From NCBI RefSeq assembly GCF_963678635.1, contig NC_087066.1, forward strand, positions 4,714,485-4,778,484: a stretch of 64,000 nt of DNA, in the 5' to 3' direction. The notes beneath the pieces were generated by a model. That model was not told the DNA's origin. It saw only the letters and a list, made by a program, of their open reading frames with translations, and ran no database searches. The position numbers and the translations under genes are program-made. Source of the DNA: Symsagittifera roscoffensis (lineage: Eukaryota; Xenacoelomorpha; Acoela; Convolutidae). This document shows, one piece after another, positions 23,174 to 35,445 of the stretch (the stretch's first letter is position 1; each line of letters starts with the position of its first letter).

Positions 23174-23735
23174 GTATGTATGTATGTATGTATGTATGTA
23201 TGTATGTATGTATGTATGTATGTATGTATGTATGTATGTATGTATGTATGTATGTATGTATGTATGTATGTATGTATGTATGTATGTATGTATGTATGTA
23301 TGTATGTATGTATGTATGTATGTATGTATGTATGTATGTATGTATGTATGTATGTATGTATGTATGTATGTATGTATGTATGTATGTATGTATGTATGTA
23401 TGTATGTATGTATGTATGTATGTATGTATGTATGTATGTATGTATGTATGTATGTATGTATGTATGTATGTATGTATGTATGTATGTATGTATGTATGTA
23501 TGTATGTATGTATGTATGTATGTATGTATGTATGTATGTATGTATGTATGTATGTATGTATATATGTATGTATGTATGTATTTATGTATGTATGTATGTA
23601 TGTATGTATGTATGTATGTATGTATGTATGTATGTATGTATGTATGTATGTATGTATGTATGTATGTATGTATGTATGTATGTATGTATGTATGTATGTA
23701 CGGCTGTATGTTTGTATGTAATTATGTATATATAA
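22227..23735 (+). repeat. TATG tetranucleotide microsatellite, about 1.5 kb
   Basis: Nearly pure (TATG)n, equivalent to (ATGT)n, with a few substitutions near the left end (22230-22390), one TAAG at about 23171, and some near the right end (23560-23720). Because 4 is not a multiple of 3 and the unit has no stop, it gives long spurious ORFs on both strands (MYVC and HTYI repeats). Confidence 0.99.
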
Positions 23736-24774
23736 TAGTACATACTTTTTGAGAAAAGATGAGCGCACTGAAACGTTCTTGGGAGAGGGATCAAAAACTT
23801 CTCTGAAAACATTTAGGCCATGGGGGATCAAGAATTACAACCTGGTGGGAGACTTGGAGGGATTTGGGGTGAGGGATAACATGGCAAGTTTTGGGGGCGG
23901 AGGTATCATGTGAATCGTTCTGCACTTGGAGGAAATTTAGGTTTAAATTTCGAGTAGGCCGTATGCTTGCTTTGCAAAGTTTCTGCCTTAGTCATTTGAT
24001 AAGCGCAAAAATTCTTGCTAATTTTACACGATGCGAAGCAAAAAAAGTAAAAAAAATCTATTGCAAGGAAAATAGAGAAAAAGAGGCCGCTGTAATTGTA
24101 AATAAGGCTTTTCATGTCCAAGCAATCCATTCTGAAGGACACCCTATAAACTCAGAATTGGCTTAAAAAATTAGTATTTGACGAGCCAACGTTTTCAGTG
24201 AACCAACGTGGTGAGCCAACAATTTTAGCGTTCGTTTGTTTTGATAATTGCCAGGTTTACTTTGTTAATTGCCAGGGAAATAAGAATTTTTCTTTAATAA
24301 TTTTGAGTATAGCCTATATTTATGCAAAGTTAACCGTTCTATTTTAAAAAATTGATTAAAATTATACATTAATTTAGGTCAGTAACATCGTTCAAAAGCA
24401 ATCCCGCATAAACATTGTAAAAACCAGTTTTCTATACACGTTTTGTTCAAAAGGCATACTTTATACATAAACAATTTTGAGAATTACTACATGCTTGAGG
24501 AAGACAGTCTACTAAAAGTCACTTGGGGAGGAGTGTACGGTTTATGCCGACTCATGCACCACCCTTTTAGGTAATTTAAAACTTATTGAAATGAGCTGAT
24601 TTTGATTATGCGTTATTAAGATTAAAAGCTTCTACCGGCTATTTTCAATTTTTTTGGGAAAAAATAAAACGATTTATACATTAAACAAGCATTAAAAGCT
24701 TTTCCGGGTTTCGGTTTCGAGCTTGACCAAACAAGTATAACCGAGACACGAGTTTGAGTCGAGCAAAAATTTGA
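23736..24774. other. Non-coding, no gene seen
   Basis: AT-rich sequence with short ORFs lacking recognisable motifs. A small repeat occurs near 24185-24225 (GAGCCAAC repeated twice). Confidence 0.45.
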
Positions 24775-25515
24775 AGCATACCTTGAGCACGGTCAAAAAA
24801 TATCAAAGTTTGGTCTACCATGGTCGAAGCATACCTCGAGCACGGTCAAAAAATATCAAAATTTGGTCTACTATGGTCGAGGCATACCTCGAAAATATCG
24901 AAATTTGGTCTACCACGGTCGAAGCATACCTCGAGAGCGGTCGAAACATAATACCTCGACGACGGTAAAAACGTACCTCGAGCGCGGTCGAAACATACCT
25001 CAAGCACGGTCAAAAAACATCGAAGTTTTGTCTACCAAGGTCGAAACATACCTCGAGAGCGGTCGAAACATAATACCTCGACGACGGTAAAAACGTAGCT
25101 CGAGCGCGGTCGAAACATACCTCAAGCACGGCCGAAAAATATCGAAATTTGGTCTACCATGGTCGAAGCATAACTCGAGCACGGTCACAATTAATACCTC
25201 GAGCACTGTAGAAACATACCTCGAGCATGGTCGAAACATGCATCGAGCACGGTCGAAACATACCTCGAGAATGGTCGAAACATAATACCTCGACGACGGT
25301 AAAAACATACCTCGAGCGCGGTTGAAACATTCCTCCAGCACGGTCGAAAAATATCGAAATTTGGTCTACCACCGTCAAAGCATACCTCGAGCACGGTCAA
25401 AAAATATCGAAATTTGGTCTACCACGGTCAAAGCATACCTCGAGCAAGGTCGAAACATTCCTCAAGCACGGTCGAAAAGACCTCGAGCACAACCGAAATA
25501 AACCTCGAGCAGGGT
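24775..25515 (+). repeat. Complex tandem array of CCTCGAG-containing units
   Basis: Repeats of a block of about 20 bp (ATACCTCGAGCACGGTCGAA), joined in places by AAATATCGAAATTTGGTCTA and ACGACGGTAAAAACGTA. Units combine into higher-order blocks: the 24935-25040 and 25050-25130 segments are near copies. XhoI-type CTCGAG sites recur about every 20-50 bp. The repeat makes overlapping spurious ORFs on both strands. Confidence 0.93.
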
Positions 25516-26329
25516 GGTCCTTTGGTAAGAAAAAATCAGTTTATAAAATTTTTCTAGAAAAACCAACTTTTTTACGTTTTTGACTCAAACTGAAAGTAAA
25601 ATACGTATCAGATGGACAAAATTCTTTCAAAATGTAGTTTTTCTTTAAAATCAAATAAATCATTTTTCTACTTGGGTCGAGCACAATTTAGTACGTTTCT
25701 TTTTAGTCGCGAAAGTCAAAACACATTTTAGGTTGATCGAAATGGACGAAACATTTGCAAAATTGGTTAAAACGAGAGAAATATATCAGACGTTACTCGA
25801 GAGGGTCGAAACATAGAGTGAGAAACTCGACCCTGGTTCAAATTCAAATTTCGCTTCGTTAAAAACAGTTAATCATTTTTTGTAGCGTAAAATTCATGGA
25901 ACAAATTTTTCTTTCTAGTACTCTTAAACTGACATTGGAAGAGCTCTAGCTATTCATAACACATAGTTTTTACCTCCCGTCGAAGAGAACAATGCGGCGC
26001 AGTACTCAAAGCATGAATTTTTTATGAAGCATTACATTTCTTAGATTTGAATAGCCCAAAATAGTTGTGGATAAAATCAGAGGAGCAAACAGAACTTTTT
26101 GTATCAGAATGGTTTTCTGCTCTCCTGACTAATCTATGAAATCTTTGGATTAGTGTTTGATTTGAAGCTTTTTCATTTTTTTTTGACATTTCTGAAGATT
26201 GTCACCCACACGTTATGTGTAATTCAAATTGATATAGTTCACTTATAGCAAAGGGATGAGCCAGACCCATGGGCAGTAGCCTGCCTCAGAGCAATTCAAA
26301 ATGATTTCTAAGACCCCGCATCCAAGTTT
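25516..26329. other. Non-coding, no gene seen
   Basis: AT-rich. No motif recognised on either strand. Confidence 0.45.
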
Positions 26330-27265
26330 AGGCGTAAATAATCGATTATAACGGATTATTATTATGATTTTTTGACAATTATAATTGATTATAATTACCA
26401 AAATTAGGTGTTTAGAGGATTTATAATTGATTATAATCGTGATATTTTTCAAGAGACTATAATCGCTTATACTTGGTTATAATTGATTATCGTTCTTACA
26501 AAAAACCCTTAAAATCAATTATAATCGATTATAATAGATTATAATCTCTTATTTTGCCAACATTTTGTCAATTCAAAACTATATTCGAATTATATGTTAT
26601 TGGTTTCTATTTGTGTGTCAATAAAAAAATCTCTAAAAAAGAGATCTCTTGAATACTTTGGTTCATTTGAACACAAAGTTCTACCACGAAACAAAAGTTT
26701 GTGAAAAGATTCCCGCGGTAGATGAAAAATAAATCTTTCGAGTCAATCTTAAAACTAAATCAATTTGCTGATGTTTTGGTGATTTAAAAAGTTCAAAATA
26801 TGCATCACAAAAAATTCTAATAGGGAAAAAATGAAAACAAAACCTTCTAAGTTTCAATTGATTGGAAAACTTTTAAAAAAAAACTTTTTTCTCAATTTTC
26901 ATAGGAACCAACGTCTACAAAAAGCATAAAATATAAGCAATGTAGATGCAACTTTGAAGACAAAATGAACAAACAAAAGGGATTATAATCAATTATAATC
27001 ATTTATAATGGATTTTTGTGCAAAACTATCAATTAGAAATTCGAATTAAAATAATGATTTATAATCAATTGTAATTGATTATAATTGCGTCGAAAAATAG
27101 GCGAACAAACAATCAATTATAATTGATTATAATGGATTATAATTAATTATAATTTGATTTTAAAAAGAGAGATTATAATAGATTATTAATTGATTAAAAT
27201 TGATGGTTTTTCAATTTTAGTAAGACTGGTACTAAAATCATAATATAATCGATTATTAACGCTTG
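26330..27265. repeat. ATTATAAT palindrome field
   Basis: Clusters of GATTATAATYGATTATAAT-type words, each self-complementary, occur at 26335-26550, 26980-27020 and 27060-27260. They can form many local hairpins. The middle (26560-26970) is ordinary AT-rich sequence. No gene. Confidence 0.9.
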
Positions 27266-28916
27266 AAGCTGGATGCGAGACGGATTAAATCTCTGCTTAA
27301 GCGTTAATAGCGCGAGTTAGTAATCGAAAACTGACCAAATTGACAATCTTCAACCCGGATAACTTTATGAGAAAGGGTCATATTTTTGAAGTTTGCAATC
27401 AGAACAACAATACCTGGATGATACAACATAAACCCGTCAAAAATTGCTGTAGTTAAAAAATCTAAATTGTTCTGGTAAAAATTTTTTCCCGATTACAAAT
27501 ATTTCGTCACTTTCTTCAAAAGACGAAACAAAAACACTAATGCTCGCTTACTTGGGTAGATTCTTAACTCTTCCGATTGTTGTCATTTAGTTTCAAACGT
27601 TTTTTGGCAAGAAAGCATTGATAAATTATCAATTTTGAATTGCCAATGTCAAATATTAAATATTAAGTTAAATTTTAACTCGCACAAGTATTTATTACAA
27701 TTTGGAACAATTTTGAGTCGGATAAACTCGCGTTATTCTTTATGTGTTGATCTAAAATCTTCACAGCCCTCATAAATTAGCCCAGAACCGCGCCAACCTT
27801 GCAATTTTCAAACCCCCAGAACTTCACAGAAAGTACTCGCAGATGATTTAATTGATTCTTCTATCGATTTAAGGAAGTTTACATCTTGATTTGGGTATGT
27901 AATTTTTTTGTTAAAAGCAATTGTTTTGATCGCCAAACTTGGAGTATAATAAAAAAAAACACCAAGTATGTATAATCCGTTATATTCTTCGAAATTTGGA
28001 AGAACGACTCAATTTCAAGTGATTGAGCGCATCGAAGTTGTTTTGCAAATAGCAGAAGAAGGTTACGAACAGTTTACCCGTTGATTGTTCGAATAGCAGT
28101 ACAAAAACAAATTCCATTGGAAACCTCAATCAATAACTACCATTCAAAATAGTTTGCTCTGACTCAACAATTTATTTATACAATTGGGGCCTTCAACTTC
28201 CAACGGTAAAATATTTTTGCTTGTTATCCGCTTTTGGGATTTTTTTTTAATTTTCGAAGATATTTTTAGCCTGAAGTTGACCAGCTATAAAAATGATTGG
28301 TTTCAGATGGATTTTGTTGGTACATTCCCGGGTCAAGGTCCACGACTTATGTTCAGATTGATTTTTGAAAGTCTAGCCATGTCTAGATCCAGGCCTAAAT
28401 GGCATATTAGTGACTTAAGTTTAAGGTTCAAATATCTGGACCCGAAATCGCGAAAATCTACATACAAAAATTTGCTTTCAAAAAGCTGAAAGGTCGAGAA
28501 AGTCTGGATAAACCCATGTCGCAAGTTTTCATAAGGAAAAATCCTTTTTATAGCATAAGTTTTAGAACCGAATTTTGTAACAAATTGTCAGGTTCTCTCA
28601 AGAAAAATTCAAATATTTTTGGTCAACCACGGTATCCTTTTCACATTAAAAGCGATATGAACAAAAGATTTTTGTAAAATTAGATACTCCATGGCATGGA
28701 GAAAAACGATGAGTCAAAAACAAAAATGATAGGCATATATATTCATCAGAACAAAGAGAACATAATTAAACGAAGAGAACATAGTTTTCAGTTACATTAT
28801 TAAAACCATTCTAAAAACCAAAATGGTAGGATTAATATATCCAAGAATTGGAAATCATTTGGCAGCGTGAAAATTTAGACTTGTATAAGAAAATTAACAC
28901 ACTGTTTGGTGTAGGT
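27266..28916. other. Non-coding, no gene seen
   Basis: The ORF at 28184-28489 has no recognisable family features. The stretch may contain the promoter and 5' UTR of the GPCR gene that follows, but no element is distinct enough to call. Confidence 0.4.
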
Positions 28917-30227
28917 ATGAACCTAATATACTTGGCCATCATTCGGGCTGTCGGCTACCTGATGAGGAGATTCTGTCACAACTACAGCTCACCTGACTCT
29001 TTTACCGAGTGTCTGAGGCACAAAGTGGTAGTTTCAAACACGATCGGAGTTATCTTCCTCGCCATTGGAGTTGTGTGTTTAATGTTCCATGTCTATGTCA
29101 TAATATCATACAACTTCCGAGTAGATTACCACAAAGAACCAGTTCAATACTTGTTTGCGACTCTCTCGATATACGAAGCATGTACGTGCATAGTGTACAT
29201 CGGGTCTTTTTTCACTACAAATCTACCCTACGGTCAATCCACAGGAGCATCTCTTATCGCTTCTGTTGTCCATTTTACGATGGCAGCTTTCAATATACGC
29301 TCAGCCTATTTCGTGGCTCTTTTGCTTGCTGTCAACCGCTATTTTAGCATAGTTAAGATACGCTACTACTTCTACTTGTTCACAAAATGGAAAATTCGAT
29401 TTTATTTTTTGATTATTTTGTTAGTGAACTCTTTGATCAATATATGTTCCTTTTTTATTCATGTCGCAATTGTTCACAGACACTATGAGAATGAAAGCAT
29501 CACAGATCGTAAACATGGGGACTTATCTGCAGTTGTGGCAGCTAAAATGGACCGGCAATTGGAACACAGTGATTATCTGCGACGGTACATGACTGCATAC
29601 TTCATTTTTTATTTGCAGACCTTTCCTTCTCAAAAGGATTTTGATCGGGAATATTCCTGGTTTCATGTGTTATATTTGGTAGAAACATCAATACTTTTGA
29701 TACCATTATTGATAGTTATCATTGCTGTTATCATTATCTACTGGAGGATACACAGGAACAAATCGGAGCAGATATCGTGGAAAGTTGAACTGAACAAAAT
29801 CCCCTACGAAGTCAGCGCTGATGATGAAGAAGGACGGCCTTTAATCCTAACGAACGTGTTCGACTACTCAATCGAAATAGAACGGATGTACTTGAAGAGC
29901 GTGAATGTTTCTGTGGTGGTGACATTAGTATTTTTTGTAACCCATTATGCTCTCACTTGGTGGCTGACGTATAAAAAGGTTCCAGACTTTTGCAAGTATT
30001 TTCATGGATACACCTACGACTGTGAGTTGACCAAACTGATTTACCCATTTGACCCCGTTATTTTCCCAGCAATCGTAAACCCCTTCGTGTTTTTACTGAA
30101 CAATGAGGACTTTCGAATAAAACTGAAGCGTCCCCTACGTCCGCTCAAACGTCAAACTCAACACTTATCACAGCAATGTAGAGGTGTATGTGCTTCTACA
30201 TTCGGCACCAGTCGATCAAACAAATAA
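28917..30227 (+). CDS. Seven-transmembrane receptor, class A (rhodopsin)-like GPCR
   Basis: A 436-aa protein from the first in-frame ATG (28917). The frame is open further upstream to 28848, without an ATG. Seven hydrophobic segments can be placed: TM1 (NTIGVIFLAIGVVCL), TM2 (FATLSIYEACTCIVYIG), TM3 (TMAAFNIRSAYFVALLLAV), TM4 (FYFLIILLVNSLINI), TM5 (ILLIPLLIVIIAVIIIY), TM6 (VSVVVTLVFFVTHYAL) and TM7 (PVIFPAIVNPFVFLL). TM3 ends in NRY, a variant of DRY, and TM7 has NPFVF, a variant of NPxxY. A basic helix-8-like tail (FRIKLKRPLRPLKR) follows. An additional hydrophobic stretch (LIYLAIIRAVGYL) lies N-terminal to TM1. These fit a G-protein-coupled receptor at the cell surface; the ligand is unknown. 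No introns are needed. An AATAAA overlaps the stop codon. Confidence 0.8.
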   Translation: MNLIYLAIIRAVGYLMRRFCHNYSSPDSFTECLRHKVVVSNTIGVIFLAIGVVCLMFHVYVIISYNFRVDYHKEPVQYLFATLSIYEACTCIVYIGSFFTTNLPYGQSTGASLIASVVHFTMAAFNIRSAYFVALLLAVNRYFSIVKIRYYFYLFTKWKIRFYFLIILLVNSLINICSFFIHVAIVHRHYENESITDRKHGDLSAVVAAKMDRQLEHSDYLRRYMTAYFIFYLQTFPSQKDFDREYSWFHVLYLVETSILLIPLLIVIIAVIIIYWRIHRNKSEQISWKVELNKIPYEVSADDEEGRPLILTNVFDYSIEIERMYLKSVNVSVVVTLVFFVTHYALTWWLTYKKVPDFCKYFHGYTYDCELTKLIYPFDPVIFPAIVNPFVFLLNNEDFRIKLKRPLRPLKRQTQHLSQQCRGVCASTFGTSRSNK

Positions 30228-30673
30228 AAACCTTCTGGGAGAAAATGACATCAAGAAATTTATAATTCATAGTATCAACATGTTTTCATATACTGTTCAA
30301 TTTTTGCTGTAAAAACTTGCCTTAGTGCAAAAAAAAAAAGATTTCTTTTATCACACAAACCTGAAATCGCAATGAACTTTTGATAAAATAAAAAAATGAA
30401 CCTACTTGAGCAAAATTACCAGCTTTTGTATTTTGAAATTAACGGTGCTATTATTCCTCATTTATAAAAAAATATGTCAAAAGATTTTCCGTTTTCAAAA
30501 AAACGTGAAAGTGAAACAAGTTCGAAGAAACTAACGGAATATCTATGCTAACTCGAGTTGACCTCCAGAGAAGGAAAATACTTATCATACAGTTTCATAT
30601 ATGAAGTCTATGAAAAAAATGCTTATCATACAAAACTCATACAAAATTTAAAAAGTGTTCAAAAATCGTGTCT
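30228..30673. other. 3' flank of GPCR gene
   Basis: AT-rich. A second AATAAA occurs near 30388. Words similar to the adjacent inverted repeat (CTTATCATACA) appear at 30580-30640, so the repeat family may start earlier than its clear end. Confidence 0.45.
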
Positions 30674-32785
30674 GGGTAACTTTTATTAGATTTAAATAAT
30701 TATATCTGAGATAGAGGGCATTTTGATAATCAAAACATAATTTTAATTTTGGTCGGAAAAAACGCTTATTATATAATTTTCATATATGAAAATTGTATGA
30801 TAAGCAGTTTTTCATAAACAGAGAACAAATTTTAGGCAAAAAAAAATCTTTTTTTTTTGGTTGTAAGCTTGCTTTTGTGCTAAAAGATAAATTCTACGAG
30901 AAAATTTAGCAAAATTTGATATTTTTTTGTGTTTATAACGTAGTCCAGAATGAGTTTTTTACACAAAAAATCCAAAAATCACAAAAAGGTTTTTTTTATT
31001 AACACAATTAATTATTTTTTTGTTTCGTTTGTTAAGATAAAAACAAATTTGTGAAAAACAACACGTCTTTTTTTCTCAACCACCAAAATTTTCAAATTAA
31101 AATTTATCTAGGCATTCACAAAAAGTTACACTGCTAGAATATAGTTCCATCTGAAAATGTTAAAATTAATTTTCATGGCTAAAATAACCATCGCCATTAA
31201 AAAAGCTGGATATTATCTAAAATTTTTTCGACAAACAATTGAATATCAATTTCAGTCTTCCGATTTTCAAAGAAAAATGTTAAGTTTAATCTTGGGTCAT
31301 ATTTTTTTCTAGAACAATTTCTAAAAGAATGTTGTCATCCAAACTGGAGCTTCCCAAGCGTGTAATGCTAAGCACCATTCCTTATGCGCTTTAAGCGTAC
31401 GTAAACTCCTGTTGCTTAACTTTTATAGACTACATCTATGATGCTGATAGGAACTACAACACACTGACGCAGATTTACTTTTGAAGTCTACTATTTACTA
31501 TTTCTATTGAAAAAAAAAGAATTTAGCTTATATTGAGAAAGGGTAGGTTCAAATCTCTTTCAAACAATCTAACAATTCAAACAAGTTTTTGGTTGTGTAG
31601 TCCGCTCTTATTTCCAAATTCACTCGTTCTCGCGATTTTGAAACAAATTTATGTGTTCAAATTGATTTTGTGACAAGACTGCTCCTGCCCGTTTATCAAT
31701 GCAAAACTCTGTATTTTGGACAATTTTCAAATATAAAGAAGAAAAATTATTCGTATAGATAAAAGTTGAGATCAATGACGAATAGAAAAAAACACCAATA
31801 CAAAATATTACAAAAATTTTTAAGGGTAACAATTATTTACAAAAACTAAGTCTTCAGATTGCGTTTAAATTTTTTTTCACCAGTTAGCTTTTCTCTGATT
31901 CCTCTTTAACGCTTCCAAGTCCAATTAAGATGCCACATTTTTAAAAAAAAAACTTATACGACAAATTTACATGCGGAAAAATTTGTCTGCGGTGTTGTAA
32001 AACATATCAGCATCATAGATGTAGTCTATAAAAATTAAGCAAAAGGAGTTTACGTACGTTTAAAGTGCATAAAGGACAGTGCTTAGCACACACTCTTGGG
32101 AAGCTCCAGTTTGGATAACAATTGTCATTTGTACAACTTTCTTTCAAAAATTGGTAAAGAAAAAAATAAGACCATAGGTTAAACATTCCTCGTTTTTTTG
32201 AAAGTCGGAAGACTGAAATTGGTATACAATCATTTGTCGAAAAGATTTTATATAAAATGGAGCTTTCTTCATGGCGACGGTTTTTTTTATCCATGAAAAT
32301 TATTTTTAACATTTTCACATGCAATTATATTCCAGCAGTGTAACTTTTTGTAAGTGCCTAGATATTTTTTAACTTGAAAATTTTGGTGGTTGAGAAAAAA
32401 GGCCTTATCTTAGCAAAATAATCAAAAAAATAAAAATCGTGTTTACAAAAAAACCACAATTTTTGTAATTTTTGGATTACTTGTCTGAAAAACTCATTCT
32501 GGACTACTTTATAAACGCAAAGAAAAACTAATTTTGCTCGCAATTTTTTTTTCGTAGAATTTATATTTGAGCACAAAAGCAAGCTTACAACCAAAAAAAA
32601 AAGGTTTTTTTTGCCTAAAATTTGCGTCTTTGTTTTCTGTTTATGAAAAAATGCATATCAGACTATTTTCATATATGAAAGGTATATGATAAGCATTTTT
32701 TCCGACCAAAATTGAAATTGTGTTTTTGATTGTCAAAATGCCCTCTATCTTAGATATAATTATTTAAATCTAATTAAATTTACCC
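30674..32785. mobile_element. Long inverted repeat (foldback-like element)
   Basis: The arm 30674-31449 is matched by the reverse complement of 32005-32785. Outer ends read GGGTAAC/T; inner ends meet at CATAGATGTAGTCTATA and its complement. Many long matched words lie along both arms (for example GATAGAGGGCATTTTGA and AGCAAGCTTACAACCAAAA), with scattered differences. The spacer (31450-32004) is about 555 bp and has no recognised gene. The layout fits a foldback transposon or an inverted duplication. A transcript crossing it would form a long hairpin. No target-site duplication was confirmed. Confidence 0.88.
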
Positions 32786-32861
32786 TGTTGCAGCGAAAAT
32801 GTAAGCGAGAGTATAATTGCATGAGAGTATAAATTGAACCAAAATGTAACTGCATATAGGA

Positions 32862-32934
32862 ACAGTAGCCGAGCGTATACAGGGTGCGTCCCGAAGGGTT
32901 CGCGCCGGTTCGAATCCCGCCTAGGTCATTTCCT
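32862..32934 (+). repeat. tRNA-like sequence, probably tRNA-derived SINE head
   Basis: An A-box-like TAGCCGAGCG and a perfect B box GGTTCGAATCC (32907-32917) lie about 35 bp apart, as in tRNA genes and tRNA-derived SINEs. The acceptor stem does not pair convincingly and no clear anticodon arm is present, so it is not called as a tRNA gene. Confidence 0.6.
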
Positions 32935-34918
32935 TTCTAGAACTCAAATATGCCCCGAATTTGATGGGACGCTCAGTAACCAGGTTCGAAGCGCCCCCCC
33001 CCCCCCCAAAAAAAACCTATTTTAACCGTCTTTTCGCTCTGATTTGGTTCAGTTTTGATTAAGGCTGACCTTTAAAAAGAGCAATTTGTCTCAAGGACAA
33101 ATACTGGCCATTTAAGCAGCTTGCTTTGAGTTATGCAGATGTTTATGGCCGATGTTACCGATTATGAAATATGTTTTGAAAATTCTTTAAATTATGGATT
33201 TCCAGAGTTATTTTTGCCGAGAAAATGCTCTGTAATTCAACTGTTTGAAAGTCGATATTTTTAAGATTCCATTTGTGGAGATTTACGCGCACATTTTGGC
33301 GCCCCACATGGGACCCTTTTTTGATCTCTGTCCCCGAATTATCATTCTTTGCCCCCCCCTTTCCTTCGGTTGAATTTGGCAGCTAGGGAATACAAGGGAC
33401 CTTTCCCGGACACGTTTATTAGCAGATTGCATTTCCCCGGACACATTGCAAGCTGCAGTTTCCCCGACACGACAGTAATCTGCACAAAGGGGGTGAAGTC
33501 ACGAAGTTACCGGACAAATACCCAGTCCGGCGTAAAGTTGGCCGATACAGAGTGAAGTTGTGCTATTGGCCGAAAGCCGAAAGAGAGTGAAGTTGGCCGA
33601 AACAGAGTGAAGTTGTGCTGTTTTAACTCATTTTTTTAAATACCAGAAGTCTTCAATTGATTTTAAGATGAAATATCAGTAAAAATTGTAAATAAAATAA
33701 TTGAGAAATTTTATTTAGATGTTTTTTGCGATAAATTTGGTTGCCTGCTTTTTGAATACTCATTTTTTGCAAGACTTGAATCGAAATTACGTATAACAAA
33801 TCGTTTTATTACTCCATTCAAATCATTTTGCTGCGTTATTGGTTTTCAATTTGGTTTTTAAAATATCATTGTATGAAAGTTTCAGCAAATATAATCTGAT
33901 ATTTCGATTTTTCAAAAAATTTCAGTTTTATACAAGCACCGTTTCGTGGCCCACGATGATACAGGCGGTGCCGATTTAAATTACCTAGGTCATGAAGCAC
34001 ACTAATGTGTATAATTATTGCCACTTAATACCTTCCTCTGAACAGAAAAGGCAATGTTCTAACATTTTGAGGCATAATGCAAAACACCAAGACATAACAC
34101 AGTCTTTAGTTGAGTTCTAAGTGAACTATTCTATTTTTTGGAAAAATTTCAATTAAGCAAAGAATGTTGTCAAATGAAAACTAACGTTTTTGATACAAAA
34201 CAAATTGGCTTTTGACTCTTTGGTTTGCTACCGCTCGCCTCAAAGTACGCACAGCCGTGCAAGCTTTTTTCACAGGCCAATGTTTCGTGTGAAAATTGTT
34301 TGATACACAAAAAAAATTGGGTTAAGACCATTGCCGTCTCAATGCCCAGAGATTTTCAGACCTATAAACCTTGATAACCAAATCATGATAAGCTCTGCGT
34401 TTGCAGCCAATAAATTTAAGGTAGCAGGCCATCGGGTCGAAGAGTAAACAAGACGTAAATCAGATTACCATACCAATAAGCCAGAAACTATGATTTGTAT
34501 GCAACCCAGCAACATATTTTGACAGTTACTATGCAAGAGTTAAGTAATTTTGGTGTAATTTACGTTATTCGGATGTAGTTTTAACTTCCGCCGATTTAAA
34601 AGATCGTAGTGTGCTTATATTCCGACTTTCGGAGAAAGCGACGGAATGTTTGGGTTCGCTAAAGTTCTAAAAAATTGATGGAATGTGCTTTTTATCATTC
34701 GAGATACGTGTGAATAGTCCTGCAGAAGTTGACACGTTGAAGTTTTGCGATCTCGCTATTGCGCATACCGTAGCTAAAACTATTACACTGATCGATTCTC
34801 GAAAGACATTGTCAACATATGAATGCATGAGCTGACGAAGGAACTCAACAAATACGACGAATTCTTTCTTAAAGACGAATGCGTCTCAGAGGATACTAAT
34901 CGGTCGACGTGACTGAGT
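32935..34918. other. Non-coding, small repeats only
   Basis: Contains a C-run at 32994-33006, repeated CCCCGGACAC-like words at 33400-33470, and repeated AGAGTGAAGTTG words at 33550-33620. No gene recognised. Confidence 0.45.
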
Positions 34919-35445
34919 TTATCCGGCGGGCAACCAGGCTGTGATATTTATCAAAAATGAAGCCGGGACTGGTGAGTTGGTGAGTTTAGTTGATAACAAG
35001 ATGGCCTCCTCTATAAATTCTATCATCTTTGGACTTTTTTTCAGAAGAAACTCCGTTTTTGCAGCAATTGTTTTCACTGAATATTTGTTTAACCATTCGG
35101 ACACTCGACTCCCAATCCTTCTCTCTGTCATGAGAGCAGTTGTAACAGTAGACTGGACGCACAAATAAAACTGCAAGTCATCGGCAAAAAAATTGATAAT
35201 CAACGTGGAATTGTTTCAAGATGCGCGTAAGCGGAAGTAGATATAAAGCGAAAAGCAAGGGGCAGAGTACGGATCCCTGTTGGACTATATGGAGAATCCG
35301 AACAGTTTTCGAAACACTTCACTTGATTGACATCCTCTGTTTTAATCCAATTTTTTGAAGTCTCAAAACCCAGTGTAGATTTTTGAAATTGAGAGGAGTT
35401 GTTCGTGATCGAGCTTGTCGAAGGCAGCTGACAAATTTTAAACAA
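34919..35445 (-). pseudogene. LINE reverse transcriptase fragment with FADD motif
   Basis: The minus strand first reads an AFDKLDHEQLL-like motif A neighbour (about 35430-35400). It then reads, in another frame, a decayed motif B region (DPYSAPCFSLYIYF), and after that FFADDLQFYLCVQ with SEWLNKYSVK and KTEFLL. FADD is motif C of non-LTR reverse transcriptases, and the trailing words are typical of CR1/L2-like LINEs. The pieces lie in more than one frame, so the copy is inactive. Confidence 0.82.

Noticed and set aside
22164-23831. Long ORFs on both strands (MYVC and HTYI repeats)
   Set aside because: Translation of the TATG microsatellite; every frame is open because the unit has no stop codon.
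24771-25400. Overlapping ORFs rich in RYVST and SRY words
   Set aside because: Explained by the CTCGAG-rich tandem array on both strands.
32862-32934. Functional tRNA gene
   Set aside because: Good B box, but no convincing cloverleaf; treated as a SINE head.
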